Notes: generated by a model not told the origin, from the letters alone. A stretch of 64,000 nt of DNA from Polaribacter huanghezhanensis (GCF_030444335.1 NZ_CP128595.1:1426001-1490000), one strand, 5' to 3'. Shown: positions 36,291-45,827, counted from the first letter of the stretch. Translations and numbers: made by a program.

Positions 36291-36368
36291 TGTCCCATCG
36301 GGCGCAGTCGAGATGTAAAATATAAAATAGAACTAACTAGTAGTTCTCGACTGCGCTCGAACGGACAT
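36291..36368. repeat. Inverted pair of REP-like elements
   Basis: GTCCCATCGGGCGCAGTCGA is followed, after about 37 bases, by its inverted partner TTCTCGACTGCGCTCGAACG and GACA. The two arms could form a long hairpin between the converging DJ-1-like and M61 genes, possibly acting as a transcript end. Confidence 0.8.
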
Positions 36369-36374
36369 GAAAGT

Positions 36375-38231
36375 TTAGCCTTTTAACCAAGCTTCTCTTA
36401 ATTTAACTTTGGGATTATCAGCAGGTAAATCTTCAATTACCAAACCAACTTGTTCTGTTTGAGGAACAATTGCAAGCCCTTCTAACGTCATTGTTTTTCC
36501 ATCTCTGACAACTTCTAATGTAATTTTATCACCAGCTTTCCAAGCAAATGTTTTTACAATAATCGTATTAGCTGTTTGCAAAGTAAAATCTTCACCATTC
36601 ACTTTCTTTAACACATCATTTTCTTTAACACCTAAAGCGGTTAATCCTGAATTTGTTTTTTTGGTAAAGAAAATTTCACGGTTTTTATTTACACTTATAA
36701 AAGGTTGATTGTTATTATCAATAAAATATCTTGTATCTACAGTTTTCTTTTTGTTTACAACACCAACTTTAGCAAATAATGCATTGTAATCTATTGGCGT
36801 GGTTCCTTCAACATTATTTTTAAAGAATTCTCCAACAGCTGGATATGTCATTTTTACAATTTCAGCAATAATTTCATCATCTTTAAAAGATTTATGTGCA
36901 CCGTATTTTTTAGATAAATCTTTCATTAAATTTAAAATTCCGTAAGCGCCTTTACTTTCTTCTCTTAAAATAATATCTAAAGACATTCCAATCAAAGCAC
37001 CTTTCTGATATACGTTTCCGTAGTTTGCTGCATATTTAGGCTCTAAAATATTTTTACTCATTTCTGTAAAAGGCATGGTGTCATCATAACGCTTAGAAGC
37101 TGCAATTTTTCCTTGCATTTCATTGATAAATTCTTGCTCAGTAATTAATCCTTGATTTACTTGAAATAAGTTGGCAAAATATTCTGTTGTTCCTTCATAC
37201 ATCCATAAATGTTTAGACATTTTTGGGGTGTTAAAATCAAAAGAATGAATTTCTTCTGAATGTACAGAAAGCGGAGAAACAATATGGAAAAACTCATGAG
37301 AAACGGTTCCGTTAATCATGCCGTCTGCCAATTGTTTTTTAGAAAAACTTTCTGGGTAAACAACCGTTGTAGAAGAAAGATGTTCTAAAGCTCCAAAACT
37401 ATTCCATTTGTATACTTTTGGATCAAATAAATACAATAAAATATTGTATTCGTTTGTTGTTTTAAATCCATTTAAGAAATTAGATTGTGCTTGTACCATT
37501 TTCTTCAAATCTGCTTCCATGTCTTTTGCTTTATGGATGTTGTTTGGAGAATAAATAGCAAGTGTAACTTCAATTCCGTCTACATTAAAACTCACATTGT
37601 TTAATGGAGCGTACATAATTGGATTGTCAGAAATCTCATCATAACGAGAAGCAACAAAAACATCTTTAGAATTGTCTGTCTTGGTTGTGTTCTTGTTAAT
37701 TAAAGAAGTAGTTTCATATAAATCTGTTGGATGTGTTATTGTAATGGTATAGGGAGTTTCTTTTTTGTCTTTAAAATATCCTACAAAACCAGGAAGATTT
37801 AAAAAGAAGTTTTTACCTTCTTCAATGTTTGTTCCTGCCATTACATAAATTCCATGTTTCAATTCAGAATCAAAAGTATCATCAACCCAATAAGAAACTT
37901 TATCCATTTTTTTAGCATTGTTTACTTGCCAAGAATTGTCGTCTAATTTCTGAACAGGTATTTCATTTCCGTCGTAATCAAAAGCTTTAAAATCAGAAAC
38001 AAATTTTCCATAATTACTCATTGCATACGTTCCAGGTACAATTGCAGGAATGTTATATACAACCGTTTCTTCTTTAATTTTTTGAGGATTTACCTCAACT
38101 TGAACTTTGTCATCAACAACATTGTTTAAGTTGATGCCAACTTCAATTAAATTCTTTTTTACAGATACATTAGAGGTAGAACAACTACCCAAAAAAGCGA
38201 TGGTTACAATCGCCAATAATAATTTCTTCAT
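36375..38231 (-). CDS. M61 family (glycyl) aminopeptidase with PDZ domain, exported
   Basis: A 618-residue lipoprotein; ATG at 38231 gives MKKLLLAIVTIAFLGSC with Cys17. The N-terminal beta domain of M61 is followed by the zinc site HEFFH (about 312-316) and the downstream glutamate in MYEGTTEYFAN. A PDZ-like domain covers the last hundred residues (TNSGLTALGVKENDVLKKVNGEDF). Members cut N-terminal glycine or alanine residues. A TTG three codons upstream is a less likely start. It adds to the exported hydrolases clustered here. Confidence 0.92.
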   Translation of the reverse strand: MKKLLLAIVTIAFLGSCSTSNVSVKKNLIEVGINLNNVVDDKVQVEVNPQKIKEETVVYNIPAIVPGTYAMSNYGKFVSDFKAFDYDGNEIPVQKLDDNSWQVNNAKKMDKVSYWVDDTFDSELKHGIYVMAGTNIEEGKNFFLNLPGFVGYFKDKKETPYTITITHPTDLYETTSLINKNTTKTDNSKDVFVASRYDEISDNPIMYAPLNNVSFNVDGIEVTLAIYSPNNIHKAKDMEADLKKMVQAQSNFLNGFKTTNEYNILLYLFDPKVYKWNSFGALEHLSSTTVVYPESFSKKQLADGMINGTVSHEFFHIVSPLSVHSEEIHSFDFNTPKMSKHLWMYEGTTEYFANLFQVNQGLITEQEFINEMQGKIAASKRYDDTMPFTEMSKNILEPKYAANYGNVYQKGALIGMSLDIILREESKGAYGILNLMKDLSKKYGAHKSFKDDEIIAEIVKMTYPAVGEFFKNNVEGTTPIDYNALFAKVGVVNKKKTVDTRYFIDNNNQPFISVNKNREIFFTKKTNSGLTALGVKENDVLKKVNGEDFTLQTANTIIVKTFAWKAGDKITLEVVRDGKTMTLEGLAIVPQTEQVGLVIEDLPADNPKVKLREAWLKG

Positions 38232-38361
38232 AATTTTCAAAATTTGGTCAAATATACTAACTAGACGCTCATTTTTTAAAGATGTTACAGTTGTTTCACA
38301 AAAGTTTAGTTTAATAAAACTCGAAACAAGTTTAAAAATAGCAGAATCAGTTAAAAACTCG

Positions 38362-38369
38362 TATTTTTG
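38362..38369 (+). promoter_or_regulatory. -7 element of ygiQ, almost leaderless
   Basis: TATTTTTG ends only six bases before the ATG at 38376, so the transcript should begin at or within a base or two of the start codon. Confidence 0.55.
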
Positions 38370-38375
38370 CAGCGC

Positions 38376-40325
38376 ATGAGTGAATTAAGATTAACAGATT
38401 GGTTGCCAACTACAAATAAGGAGGTAAAATTAAAAGGATGGGAAGAATTAGATGTAATTCTTTTTAGTGGAGATGCCTATGTAGATCATCCATCTTTTGG
38501 ACCTGCAGTAATTGGTAGGATTTTAGAATCTTACGGATTACGCGTTGCTATTGTTCCACAACCAAGTGTAAATGATAATTTACAAGATTTTGAAAAATTA
38601 GGAAAACCTCGTTTATTTTTTGGAGTTACTGGCGGATGTATGGATCCGATGGTTTCTAATTATACTGCAAGTAAAAGAAGACGAGACAAAGATGCGTATA
38701 CACCAAATGGCGATAAAGGTTTTAGACCCGATTATGCAACTTCTGTGTATTCTAAAATATTAAAAGAAAAATTTCCAAATGTTCCTGTTTTAATTGGCGG
38801 AATTGAGGCGTCACTAAGACGTGTTACACATTACGATTATTGGTCAGATAAATTATTGCCAACTATTTTAGAAACTTCTAAAGCAGATATGTTGGTGTAC
38901 GGAATGGGAGAGCAACCGTTGCGCGAAATTGTAGAATTATTACAAAAAGGCGTTCCGTTTTCGAGTTTAAAAAACATCAAACAAACGGCCGTTTTTGTCA
39001 ATCAAAAAGAAGAGAAAATTCCTGTTGTAAACGATTGGGAAGATGTAACGATCAACTCTCATGAAGCTTGTTTGGGTGATAAAAAAACATTTGCTTCTAA
39101 CTTTAAAGTCATTGAGCAAGAATCAAATAAATTAAAAGCACGAAGAATTTTTCAAGAAGTTGGAGAAAATACGTTGGTGATCAATCCACCTTTTCCAACA
39201 ATGACAGAAGCAGAAATTGATGGTTCTTTTGATTTGCCTTATACGCGTTTACCACATCCAAAATATAACAAACGTGGACCAATTCCTGCGTTTGAAATGA
39301 TTAAGTTTTCTATCAATATTCACCGTGGTTGTTTTGGCGGATGTAGTTTTTGTACTATTTCTGCACACCAAGGAAAATTTATTGCAAGTAGAAGTCAAGA
39401 ATCTATTTTAAAAGAAATTGATACGGTTGCAAACATGCCAGATTTTAAAGGCTATTTATCTGATATTGGCGGACCTTCTGCAAACATGTATCAGATGAAA
39501 GGGAAAATACAATCTATCTGCGATAAATGTGTTGCGCCAAGTTGTATTTCGCCAGTAATTTGCAGCAATTTAGATACGTCGCACAAACCGTTAACGGAAT
39601 TGTATCAAGCAGTTGATAAACATCCGAAAGTAAAAAAATCGTTTGTTAGTAGCGGAATTAGACACGATATGTTGGTTCCTGAATTCAATAAAAATGCAGA
39701 TCCAAAAGAATTAGATGCCTTTACAGAAGAGGTAATGACGAATCATGTTTCGGGTCGATTAAAAGTAGCGCCAGAACATACTTCTGATCCTGTTTTAAAG
39801 TTGATGCGTAAACCTTCTTTTAAATATTTTCACATGTTTAAAGAACGTTTTGATAGAATCAATATTAAGAAAAAATTAAACCTACAATTAATTCCGTATT
39901 TTATATCGAGTCATCCTGCAAGTGAAGTAGAAGATATGGCAAACTTGGCGGCTGAAACCAAAGACATGGGTTTTCAGTTAGAGCAAGTACAAGGTTTTAC
40001 ACCAACGCCAATGACGGTTGCAACGGTAATTTATTATTCAGGGTATCATCCGTATACGTTAAAGCCAACAAAAACTCCGAAATCAAAAAAGGAGCGAGAA
40101 GATCAACATAAATTTTTCTTCTGGTATAAAAAAGAGAATAGAGATTGGATTCGAAACACCCTAAATAAAGTTGGAAGACAAGATTTATTAAAAGTGTTGT
40201 TGCCAGATAACAATTCTTGGAAAAAGAACAAACAAGCAACAGAAACCAAAAACACATTTGATGATGCCATTCCTTTTAATAGAAGGAAAAAGAAAGTTTC
40301 TAGAACACCAAAAAAGAGACGTTAG
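38376..40325 (+). CDS. YgiQ family radical SAM protein
   Basis: A 649-residue protein with the YgiQ N-terminal domain, then the radical SAM core with cluster ligands Cys319, Cys323 and Cys326 (HRGCFGGCSFC), and a C-terminal DUF3362-like tail rich in lysine. DVILFSGDAYVDHPSFG at the N-terminus and IGGIEASLRRVTHYDYWSDKL are family hallmarks. The enzymatic reaction is unknown. The in-frame TTG three codons upstream overlaps the promoter, so the ATG at 38376 is chosen. Monocistronic; a REP-like element follows. Confidence 0.95.
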   Translation: MSELRLTDWLPTTNKEVKLKGWEELDVILFSGDAYVDHPSFGPAVIGRILESYGLRVAIVPQPSVNDNLQDFEKLGKPRLFFGVTGGCMDPMVSNYTASKRRRDKDAYTPNGDKGFRPDYATSVYSKILKEKFPNVPVLIGGIEASLRRVTHYDYWSDKLLPTILETSKADMLVYGMGEQPLREIVELLQKGVPFSSLKNIKQTAVFVNQKEEKIPVVNDWEDVTINSHEACLGDKKTFASNFKVIEQESNKLKARRIFQEVGENTLVINPPFPTMTEAEIDGSFDLPYTRLPHPKYNKRGPIPAFEMIKFSINIHRGCFGGCSFCTISAHQGKFIASRSQESILKEIDTVANMPDFKGYLSDIGGPSANMYQMKGKIQSICDKCVAPSCISPVICSNLDTSHKPLTELYQAVDKHPKVKKSFVSSGIRHDMLVPEFNKNADPKELDAFTEEVMTNHVSGRLKVAPEHTSDPVLKLMRKPSFKYFHMFKERFDRINIKKKLNLQLIPYFISSHPASEVEDMANLAAETKDMGFQLEQVQGFTPTPMTVATVIYYSGYHPYTLKPTKTPKSKKEREDQHKFFFWYKKENRDWIRNTLNKVGRQDLLKVLLPDNNSWKKNKQATETKNTFDDAIPFNRRKKKVSRTPKKRR

Positions 40326-40356
40326 TCAGTAAGAATAAGCATACAGTTTTCAGTTT

Positions 40357-40416
40357 GTCATTTCGAGCCTTTAGGTGAGAAATGGAATTTTAACTAGCAG
40401 GTTTCTCAGATGAAAA
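40357..40416. repeat. REP-like dispersed element
   Basis: Starts GTCATTTCGAGCCTTTAGGT and ends with GGTTTCTCAG. Same family as 25331 and 60040. Confidence 0.65.
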
Positions 40417-40433
40417 TCTTTTTTACCTAACAC

Positions 40434-40976
40434 CTAATTATTACAAACCTTACAATCTTCTTTTTCTTGGGTCACTCCAACGAGTTTCCCTTTATCATTT
40501 AAAACATAACCACAGCAATCCATAAAACCTTGTGCAATGAGTCTTCGTGCTCGCTGAATTTGAGATTTGGTTGTTGGTAAATTCTGTTTTAATTGATCGG
40601 CAACTTCTTGTTGTTTTAGCCCTTTTATATCTGATAAAAAGATAGGATCACGGTATTTTTTTGGCAAGCTTTGTAAAATTGCACGCAAACAATCTTTTTC
40701 TGTGTGTTGGTCTTCTGCTGCAATTGTTTCTGCTTCAAAATTAGCAATTTCAAAAGTTTGATTGGTAGATTTCCAGTAATCTAAAATGGAATTCCGAGCC
40801 ACAGTAAAGCACCACGCTTTTAGTTTCGTAATGTCTTTTAACGTATGTAATTTTGTGTGAATTTTGATAAACGTATTCTGTAAAATATCATCAGCAATAG
40901 CAACATCTTTTACTTTACTGATGATAAATCTTTTTAAATCTTCAGAATAGGTTGTCCAAACTTGTTGAGTAGTCAT
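40434..40976 (-). CDS. sigZ: ECF-type sigma factor SigZ
   Basis: A 180-residue sigma-70 family protein with region 2 (about 10-75: IADDILQNTFIKIHTKL, KLKAWCFTVARNSILDYWK) and region 4 (about 95-150: ILQSLPKKYRDPIFLSDIKGLKQQEVADQL). After region 4 is a cysteine-bearing tail: CC at about 155 and CKVC near the end, plausible metal or redox ligands. It redirects RNA polymerase to a regulon not visible here. The gene before it on the same strand, 115 bases away, encodes a metallothionein-like peptide; a REP-type repeat lies between. The link is suggestive only. Confidence 0.9.
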   Translation of the reverse strand: MTTQQVWTTYSEDLKRFIISKVKDVAIADDILQNTFIKIHTKLHTLKDITKLKAWCFTVARNSILDYWKSTNQTFEIANFEAETIAAEDQHTEKDCLRAILQSLPKKYRDPIFLSDIKGLKQQEVADQLKQNLPTTKSQIQRARRLIAQGFMDCCGYVLNDKGKLVGVTQEKEDCKVCNN

Positions 40977-40987
40977 AGAATTATATT

Positions 40988-41085
40988 GTCATTGCGAAAG
41001 AGGTACGATTGAAGCAATCTTTCAAATTGTCCCTTCGAGCGCAGTCGAGAACGATTAAAACCTTTCGACTGCGCTCAAGGTGACA
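40988..41085. repeat. Two REP-like elements between sigZ and the cysteine-rich peptide gene
   Basis: First a different unit, GTCATTGCGAAAGAGGTACG with GAAGCAATCTTTC (40988-41023), then an inverted pair GTCCCTTCGAGCGCAGTCGA (from 41029) and TTTCGACTGCGCTCAAGGTG (to about 41083). The second part can form a long hairpin. Confidence 0.8.
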
Positions 41086-41091
41086 TTTTAG

Positions 41092-41196
41092 TTAACAATT
41101 ACAATTGTTACAAGAACAATTTTCGCAAGTACAATTAGCACAACTTCCTGTTTTGCATCCTTCGCAATTACAAGTACATTCGTTTTTATTTTTCAT
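41092..41196 (-). CDS. Metallothionein-like cysteine-rich peptide (34 residues)
   Basis: A small gene, easily missed. It encodes 34 residues, eleven of them cysteine, in CxC and CxxC pairs: MKNKNECTCNCEGCK, then TGSCANCTCENCSCNNCNC. The frame runs from ATG at 41196 to TAA at 41092. Cysteine density and spacing are those of metallothioneins; there is no signal peptide, so it should bind soft metals (Zn, Cu or Cd) in the cytoplasm. I do not know a named family for it. It precedes sigZ on the same strand and could be part of its circuit. Coding status is supported by composition alone. Confidence 0.72.
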   Translation of the reverse strand: MKNKNECTCNCEGCKTGSCANCTCENCSCNNCNC

Positions 41197-41292
41197 GATC
41201 GTAAATATTTAAGTTCATCTAATAGACAAAAAAGGTACAAAAAAGATGCATCATTCTTTGAAAATATTTTTAAAGCAATCTCTTCAAAAACA

Positions 41293-41319
41293 AAAATCCG
41301 CACAATTTGTGCGGATTTT
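41293..41319 (-). terminator. Terminator downstream of icmF
   Basis: Arms AAAATCCGCACA and TGTGCGGATTTT, loop of three. On the minus strand it is followed by TGTTTTTG, so it ends the icmF transcript about 140 bases after the stop codon. The stretch 41320-41461 before it holds two further small hairpins (GCCGC/GCGGC near 41402-41417) and no gene. Confidence 0.85.
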
Positions 41320-41461
41320 AATTTCTTTATAGTTCGAAATCAAGCTTGGAATAAGCAGCTTATAAGATTTTGTTATATACAATAATAAAGAATCCAAGAT
41401 GCCGCTAAAAGGCGGCATAAGCGATTCACAAAGTTTTTTTAATAAAAAACTTGTTCTCTGC

Positions 41462-44400
41462 TTACATGTTCCTCCTATATTGCCCACCAACTTTAAACAA
41501 CGCTTCTGTAATTTGTCCTAAAGAACAAAACTTGGTTGCTTCCATTAATTTGTCAAATAAGTTTTCATTCTGAACTGCAGCTTCTTGTAAAATTGCCAAT
41601 TGTGTTACAACTTTATCAGGATTCGCTTTGTTCAACAATTCTTTCGTCTGTATTTGATATTGTTTTTCTTCTTCAGTTGCTCTAATTACTTCCGCAGGTT
41701 GAACTGTCGGAGAACCTTTAGAACTCAAGAATGTATTTACACCAATAATTGGAAATTCTCCATTGTGTTTCAACGTTTCGTAATACAAACTTTCTTCTTG
41801 TATTTTAGAACGTTGATACATCGTTTCCATCGCGCCTAAAACACCACCACGCTCTGTAATTCTATCAAATTCTGTTAAGACTGCTTCTTCTACTAAATCA
41901 GTCAATTCTTCAATAATAAATGCACCTTGAATCGGATTTTCATTTTTCGTCAACCCTAATTCTTTGTTGATGATTAACTGAATCGCCATTGCTCTACGAA
42001 CTGATTCTTCAGTCGGAGTGGTAATCGCTTCATCGTATGCATTGGTGTGTAAAGAATTACAATTATCATTGATTGCATACAATGCTTGTAATGTTGTACG
42101 GATATCATTAAAATCAATTTCCTGTGCATGTAAAGAACGTCCAGAAGTCTGAATGTGATACTTTAACATTTGCGCTCTCGGATTTGCTCCGTATTTGTAC
42201 TTCATGGCTTTTGCCCAAATCTTACGAGCAACTCTACCAATTACAGAATATTCTGGGTCGATTCCGTTTGAGAAAAAGAACGATAAATTCGGTCCGAATT
42301 TATTAATGTCCATTCCTCTTGATAAATAATATTCTACATATGTAAATCCGTTAGATAAAGTCAATGCCAATTGTGTAATTGGATTTGCACCAGCTTCTGC
42401 AATATGATATCCAGAAATAGAAACCGAATAAAAGTTACGCACTTGCTTTTCGATGAAATATTCTTGTACATCTCCCATCAATCTCAATGCAAATTCTGTA
42501 GAAAAAATACAGGTATTTTGTGCTTGATCTTCTTTTAAAATATCTGCTTGTACCGTCCCTCTAACTTGACTTAAAGTAGTTGTTTTTATTTGTTGATACA
42601 CATCCACAGGTAAAATCATATCACCTGTTAATCCAAGTAGCATTAATCCTAAACCATTATTTCCTTCAGGTAAACCACCTTGATACACAGGTCTGTCTAA
42701 TCCTTTTGAATCGTAAATTTCTTTAAATTTTGCTTCAACTTGTTTTTCTAATTTGTGCTCTTTGATGTATTTCTCACAATTCTGATCGATGGCTGCATTC
42801 ATAAAGAAGCCAAGTAACATTGGTGCTGGACCGTTAATTGTCATTGAAACAGATGTCATTGCATGACTTAAATCGAAACCAGAATATAATTTCTTGGCAT
42901 CATCTAAACAACAAATTGAAACACCTGCATTACCAATTTTACCATAAATATCTGGTCTAACTCCAGGGTCATTTCCGTATAAAGTAACAGAATCAAAAGC
43001 AGTTGATAAACGCTTTGCATCCATTCCTAAACTCACATAATGGAAACGCCTGTTGGTTCTTTCTGGTCCGCCTTCTCCTGCAAACATTCTTGTTGGGTCT
43101 TCACCGGTTCTTTTAAACGGATACAATCCAGCTGCGAAAGGAAATTCTCCAGGAACATTTTCTTGTAAATTCCAACGCAATAAATCGCCCCAAGCTTGGT
43201 ATTTTGGTAAACTAATCTTAGGTATTTGTGAATGTGAAAGCGATTCGCTGTGTGTTTCTATATTGATTTCTTTTCCACGTACTTTAAAGGTGTATATTGG
43301 GTTTTTGTATCTTTGAACTTTCTCGTTCCAGTTTAAAATGATTTCCCAGTTTAAAGGATCAAAGTTTAGTTTTACTTTCTCGAATTGTACTAAAAGTAGC
43401 TTGATAAATTCCTTGTCATCTCGAGCGGAGTCGAGAGACAGGATCTCATCTTCATTCAAACCTGTTTTAATAATTTCTACAGGTGAGTTTGTGATTGATT
43501 CTATCGTTTGATAAATCCCATATAATTTTTGAGCAACCACAACTTGATCATCTACTTTTTTATCGTAGGCTCTATTGCTTTCAGATATTTCTGATAAATA
43601 ACGAACTCTACTTGGCGGAATCACAAATATTTTTTCAGACATTTCTTTAGTGATTTCCATATCTGATTTTAAATCTGCTCCAGTTTTTTCAACCAATTTA
43701 TCCATAATACGTTTGTACAGCGTATTCATTCCTGGATCGTTAAATTGTGATGCTATGGTTCCAAAAACAGGCATGTCATCCATATGAACATCCCACAAAT
43801 TGTTGTTGCGCATGTATTGTTTTTTTACGTCGCGAATGGCATCTAAAGCGCCACGTTTATCAAATTTATTGATGGCAACTAAATCAGCAAAATCTAACAT
43901 ATCGATTTTCTCTAATTGCGTTGCAGCTCCAAATTCTGGCGTCATCACATATAAAGAAGTATCAGAATGTTCTATAATTTCTGTATCCGATTGCCCGATT
44001 CCAGAAGTTTCTAAAATGATTAAATCGAACTCAGCAGCTTTTAAAACTTGTACTGCTTCATTTACATATTTTGATAAGGCTAAATTAGATTGACGAGTTG
44101 CTAAAGAACGCATATAAACTCTAGAATTATTGATGGCATTCATACGAATACGATCTCCTAAAAGTGCACCGCCAGTTTTTCTTTTTGATGGATCAACAGA
44201 GATTAATCCAACCGTTTTATTTGGAAAATCAATTAAAAAACGACGAACTAATTCGTCCACTAAAGATGATTTTCCTGCTCCACCAGTTCCTGTAATTCCA
44301 AGAACGGGAGTAGTATCCCCTTTTAATTTTCCCAAAGGGGAAAAAAGCCTTTCGAATTCGTCATGCTGATTTTCTGCAAAAGAAATTAATCTTGCAATTG

Positions 44401-44905
44401 TATTTATACTTTTCTCTTTTAAAGAACCTGCTATTTCCTTCCCTTTGGGAAGGACTAAGGATGGGCTAGCATAATCAGATTGCTTCACTAAGTCATTAAT
44501 CATTCCTTGCAAACCTAATTCTCTTCCATCGTCAGGAGAATAAATCCGTGTAATTCCATAATCCATCAAATCTTTGATTTCTTCAGGAAGAATTACACCG
44601 CCGCCGCCGCCAAATATTTTAATATGTTCTGCGCCTTTTTCTTTTAACAGGTCGAACATGTATTTAAAATACTCATTATGTCCACCTTGGTAAGAGGTCA
44701 TTGCAATTGCATTTGCATCTTCTTGTATGGCGCAGTTTACAACTTCTTCAACACTTCTATCATGTCCTAAATGAATTACTTCTACGCCAGTAGATTGAAT
44801 AATTCTTCTCATTATATTGATTGCCGCATCGTGCCCATCAAATAATGATGCTGCGGTTACAATTCTTACTTTATGTATTGGCTTATAAGGTGCTATTTGT
44901 TCCAT
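41462..44905 (-). CDS. icmF: Fused isobutyryl-CoA mutase IcmF
   Basis: A 1147-residue B12-dependent acyl-CoA mutase with built-in G-protein chaperone. Order (ATG at 44905 as residue 1): B12-binding domain (about 10-140, [12 protein letters not shown] at 23), MeaB-like GTPase (about 190-430, Walker A GTGGAGKS 205-212), linker, and the mutase TIM barrel with substrate domain (about 550-1130). It interconverts isobutyryl- and butyryl-CoA or related acyl-CoAs. Three segments (residues about 147-157, 188-200 and 490-497) are encoded by dispersed-repeat-like DNA translated in frame; all lie in linkers. A TTG ten codons upstream is an alternative start. Full-length and apparently intact. Confidence 0.95.
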   Translation of the reverse strand: MEQIAPYKPIHKVRIVTAASLFDGHDAAINIMRRIIQSTGVEVIHLGHDRSVEEVVNCAIQEDANAIAMTSYQGGHNEYFKYMFDLLKEKGAEHIKIFGGGGGVILPEEIKDLMDYGITRIYSPDDGRELGLQGMINDLVKQSDYASPSLVLPKGKEIAGSLKEKSINTIARLISFAENQHDEFERLFSPLGKLKGDTTPVLGITGTGGAGKSSLVDELVRRFLIDFPNKTVGLISVDPSKRKTGGALLGDRIRMNAINNSRVYMRSLATRQSNLALSKYVNEAVQVLKAAEFDLIILETSGIGQSDTEIIEHSDTSLYVMTPEFGAATQLEKIDMLDFADLVAINKFDKRGALDAIRDVKKQYMRNNNLWDVHMDDMPVFGTIASQFNDPGMNTLYKRIMDKLVEKTGADLKSDMEITKEMSEKIFVIPPSRVRYLSEISESNRAYDKKVDDQVVVAQKLYGIYQTIESITNSPVEIIKTGLNEDEILSLDSARDDKEFIKLLLVQFEKVKLNFDPLNWEIILNWNEKVQRYKNPIYTFKVRGKEINIETHSESLSHSQIPKISLPKYQAWGDLLRWNLQENVPGEFPFAAGLYPFKRTGEDPTRMFAGEGGPERTNRRFHYVSLGMDAKRLSTAFDSVTLYGNDPGVRPDIYGKIGNAGVSICCLDDAKKLYSGFDLSHAMTSVSMTINGPAPMLLGFFMNAAIDQNCEKYIKEHKLEKQVEAKFKEIYDSKGLDRPVYQGGLPEGNNGLGLMLLGLTGDMILPVDVYQQIKTTTLSQVRGTVQADILKEDQAQNTCIFSTEFALRLMGDVQEYFIEKQVRNFYSVSISGYHIAEAGANPITQLALTLSNGFTYVEYYLSRGMDINKFGPNLSFFFSNGIDPEYSVIGRVARKIWAKAMKYKYGANPRAQMLKYHIQTSGRSLHAQEIDFNDIRTTLQALYAINDNCNSLHTNAYDEAITTPTEESVRRAMAIQLIINKELGLTKNENPIQGAFIIEELTDLVEEAVLTEFDRITERGGVLGAMETMYQRSKIQEESLYYETLKHNGEFPIIGVNTFLSSKGSPTVQPAEVIRATEEEKQYQIQTKELLNKANPDKVVTQLAILQEAAVQNENLFDKLMEATKFCSLGQITEALFKVGGQYRRNM
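43415..43444. repeat. REP-like element inside icmF, translated
   Basis: GTCATCTCGAGCGGAGTCGA followed by GAGACAGGAT is a copy of the dispersed intergenic element, here inside the coding sequence. On the coding strand bases 43438-43415 give residues 490-497, SLDSARDD. The frame is kept. Confidence 0.8.
44313..44350. repeat. CCCCTTT/AAAGGGG repeat inside icmF, translated
   Basis: Contains TATCCCCTTTTAATTTTCCC and AAAGGGGA, encoding [12 protein letters not shown] just before the GTPase Walker A motif. It resembles short imperfect palindromes common in flavobacterial gaps, and its partner is at 44431-44470. Confidence 0.5.
44431..44470. repeat. CCCTTTGGGAAGG repeat inside icmF, translated
   Basis: TTCCTTCCCTTTGGGAAGGA followed by CTAAGGATGGGC, encoding [10 protein letters not shown] in the linker between the B12 and GTPase domains. 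It is palindromic in its centre (CTTCCC/GGGAAG) and looks like an inserted repeat kept in frame. Confidence 0.55.
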
Positions 44906-45046
44906 TCGTAATAAATCAAAATTTTGTGTGCGCAATTTACGGAATTCTTAAAAAATAATTTGATTCTTTGCGTATTTTTAAAATTTTTAAATTCTTTTTG
45001 GTATGTTTTTTGCTAATTAGACTTTGATAACTTTAACTATTTTCTG

Positions 45047-45577
45047 ATGAAAAAACTCATACTATTATTTCTGTCAACTTTTTTACTTGCTTCATGTAGT
45101 AGTGTAAGAGTGGTTACAGACTACGATTCAAAAACAGATTTTTCTAATTACAAAACTTTTGCCTTCTATAAAAGCGGAATTGACAAAGCGAAAATTTCTG
45201 ATTTAGATAAACGTAGAATTTTAAAAGCAATTGAAGTAGGATTGCTTGCAAAAGGATTTAAAAAATCTGAGAATCCAGACATGTTGGTGAGTATTTTTGC
45301 CAAGTCAAGAAAAACAGTTGATGTAGATTCTAGAGTTGATTATCCAATTTCATATTATTATCCATCTTATTATTATGGACGAGACAGGCTTCGTATTACC
45401 AAGCAAACAGAAGGTACTTTATTTATTGATTTTATTGATGTGAAATCCAAGAAATTAGTTTGGCAAGGAATTGGTTCTGGGGCTTTAGGAGCAATAACTG
45501 GAGCTAAAAAAGCAGAGAGAATTCAAACATTTGTAAAAGAAATTATTAGTAAGTTTCCGCCAGATAAAAAGAAGTAA
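45047..45577 (+). CDS. DUF4136 family lipoprotein
   Basis: A 176-residue lipoprotein (Cys17 in TFLLASC). The domain has the DUF4136 signs VVTDYDSKTDFSNYKTFAFY at the start, the conserved helix LDKRRILKAIEVGLLAKGFKKSENPDMLV, and the end strand LFIDFIDVKSKKLVWQGIGSG. Its function is unknown; it is presumably attached to the outer membrane. It is divergent from icmF and 23 bases before the DUF5522 gene, so these two may be co-transcribed. Confidence 0.9.
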   Translation: MKKLILLFLSTFLLASCSSVRVVTDYDSKTDFSNYKTFAFYKSGIDKAKISDLDKRRILKAIEVGLLAKGFKKSENPDMLVSIFAKSRKTVDVDSRVDYPISYYYPSYYYGRDRLRITKQTEGTLFIDFIDVKSKKLVWQGIGSGALGAITGAKKAERIQTFVKEIISKFPPDKKK

Positions 45578-45600
45578 AATTTAAATGTTAATTTTGTTGG

Positions 45601-45771
45601 ATGTTTAAACCCCGAATTGAATTAGAACCAGAGGACTTTTATTTTAACAAAGAAGGTTATCGAGTGTTTACAGAAAAATACCATTTAAAAAGAGGTCATT
45701 GCTGTAAAAGTGGATGTAAACATTGTCCGTATGGTTATGATAAAAAAACAGATACTTTTAAACCTTTGTAA
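45601..45771 (+). CDS. DUF5522-type small protein
   Basis: A 56-residue protein in an open frame from ATG at 45601 to TAA at 45769-45771. It begins MFKPRIELEPEDFYFNKEGY and contains VFTEKYHLKRGHCCKSGCKHCPYGY, the cysteine motif CCxSGCxHCPYG that I associate with DUF5522. The four cysteines and nearby histidines look like a metal site. It is a conserved small protein of unknown function in Bacteroidota and other bacteria. It follows the DUF4136 gene by 23 bases. Confidence 0.85.
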   Translation: MFKPRIELEPEDFYFNKEGYRVFTEKYHLKRGHCCKSGCKHCPYGYDKKTDTFKPL

Positions 45772-45827
45772 ATTAATTCCTTGTAATTCAAATATTTGTG
45801 TATATTTATAACTATTAAAATTTATAA

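Noticed and set aside
41284-41490. A 68-residue minus-strand frame at the end of icmF
   Set aside because: It runs through the icmF end and the terminator hairpin and has no protein-like composition.
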